DNA from: Gerris lacustris
Taxonomy: Eukaryota > Arthropoda > Insecta > Hemiptera > Gerridae
Length of the DNA stretch: 64,000 nt
NCBI GenBank assembly: GCA_951217055.1
Contig: OX578280.1
Location: 34,795,628-34,859,627 of the forward strand
Reading direction: 5' to 3'
Shown: positions 63,601-64,000 of the stretch, piece by piece
Numbering within the stretch: position 1 is the first letter of the stretch
Layout of the letters: every line of letters starts with the position of its first letter
Program-made: the position numbers and the translations under genes
The notes under the pieces: model-generated
What the model was told of the DNA's origin: nothing
The model's database searches: none
Seen by the model: only the letters and a program-made list of their open reading frames with translations

Positions 63601-63695
63601 TATGTCAGAATCAACTGCAATGTAGGATACTGATAGAAACCTAAGCTGATATTAAGTTTATTCAAATTTGGCGCATCCAAGAAAAAAGGAAGGCA
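60601..63695. other. AT-rich, no gene seen
   Basis: Nothing recognised. gatccatttagcgtgcccta then tata at 62449-62472 looks like a MITE terminus without a visible partner. Confidence 0.5.
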
Positions 63696-63756
63696 CTTCT
63701 TTAGATTGTTACTCCACTTATAAAAAAGAACAAAGGGGAGTAACAATCTAAAGAAG
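63696..63756. repeat. Perfect 20-bp inverted repeat hairpin
   Basis: cttctttagattgttactcc (63696-63715) and its exact complement (63737-63756) flank a 21-bp loop. A variant of the arm recurs at 63771-63794. Confidence 0.9.
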
Positions 63757-63783
63757 ATGTACGGAATATTCTTCTTCAGATTG

Positions 63784-63854
63784 TTACTTCCCTTATAAAA
63801 ACAGAAGTGTGATATTCCTTTGTCCCAAAGTACATTGGACTAAACATCCCTTTG
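63784..63854 (+). repeat. Dispersed MITE-like repeat, copy 1
   Basis: ttacttcccttataaaaaca, then gaagtgtgatattcctttg, then cattggactaaacatccctt; the inverted partner is at 46202-46273. Confidence 0.8.
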
Positions 63855-64000
63855 TCTTAATAATAATTTAATTAATAATTATTTAGCCAAGTTATTACAT
63901 CTAAAAAAAAAAAACATAGGGAAATAAAAATCTAAAGAATTACCAAAAGGAACACGTAGAAAACAGCCACGATAGGAGAGTTTTTCCTTTTGGATTGCTA

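Overview
This is an AT-rich, gene-poor stretch of an animal nuclear genome, almost certainly an insect. The evidence is one exon of an insect-type neuropeptide receptor with proper splice sites, together with a repeat load (FLYWCH/MULE elements, Tc1/mariner and hAT foldback elements, Helitrons, tRNA-derived SINEs, non-LTR retrotransposon tails) typical of large insect genomes. A hemipteran is a guess from the repeat types, not shown by the sequence. There is no bacterial, viral, rRNA or CRISPR content.

The only credible host coding sequence is a 180-bp exon on the minus strand at 56710-56889. It encodes TM5, the third intracellular loop and TM6 of a rhodopsin-family GPCR that most resembles allatostatin-A (galanin-like) receptors. 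It has a strong polypyrimidine/AG acceptor and a GT donor, and keeps the frame at both ends. No companion exon was recognised, so at least the surrounding kilobases are probably intron.

The rest is repeats and unrecognised AT-rich DNA. 1-15 kb: a frameshifted LINE reverse-transcriptase tail (2.1-2.75 kb), several palindromic MITEs, tRNA-derived SINEs, and copies of three dispersed families called A, B and C here. 15.9-18.3 kb: a mariner-derived foldback element with a transposase scrap in its loop, next to a non-autonomous hAT with subterminal repeats, then a SINE running into a (TA)n tract. 20.3-23.4 kb: the most structured part, a MULE with an 8-bp target duplication and seven subterminal motif copies. 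A 2.1-kb foldback element has inserted in it, and that foldback holds a poly(A)-tailed SINE. 27-32.4 kb: a nearly perfect 236-bp tandem duplication, family C copies and another large palindrome. 36-37.3 kb: a hAT MITE and a second TIR MITE. 44-50 kb: tandem duplications, two or three Helitrons and a decayed LINE tail. 54.6-55 kb: a FLYWCH-type MULE N-terminal ORF. 56-64 kb: the receptor exon with a 42-bp-arm palindrome in its downstream intron, a SINE in its upstream side, and family A.

Most predicted ORFs under 100 codons here are chance frames in AT-rich repeats and are not annotated as genes. Positions come from reading by eye; repeat edges are accurate to a few bases where termini are named and to tens of bases otherwise.
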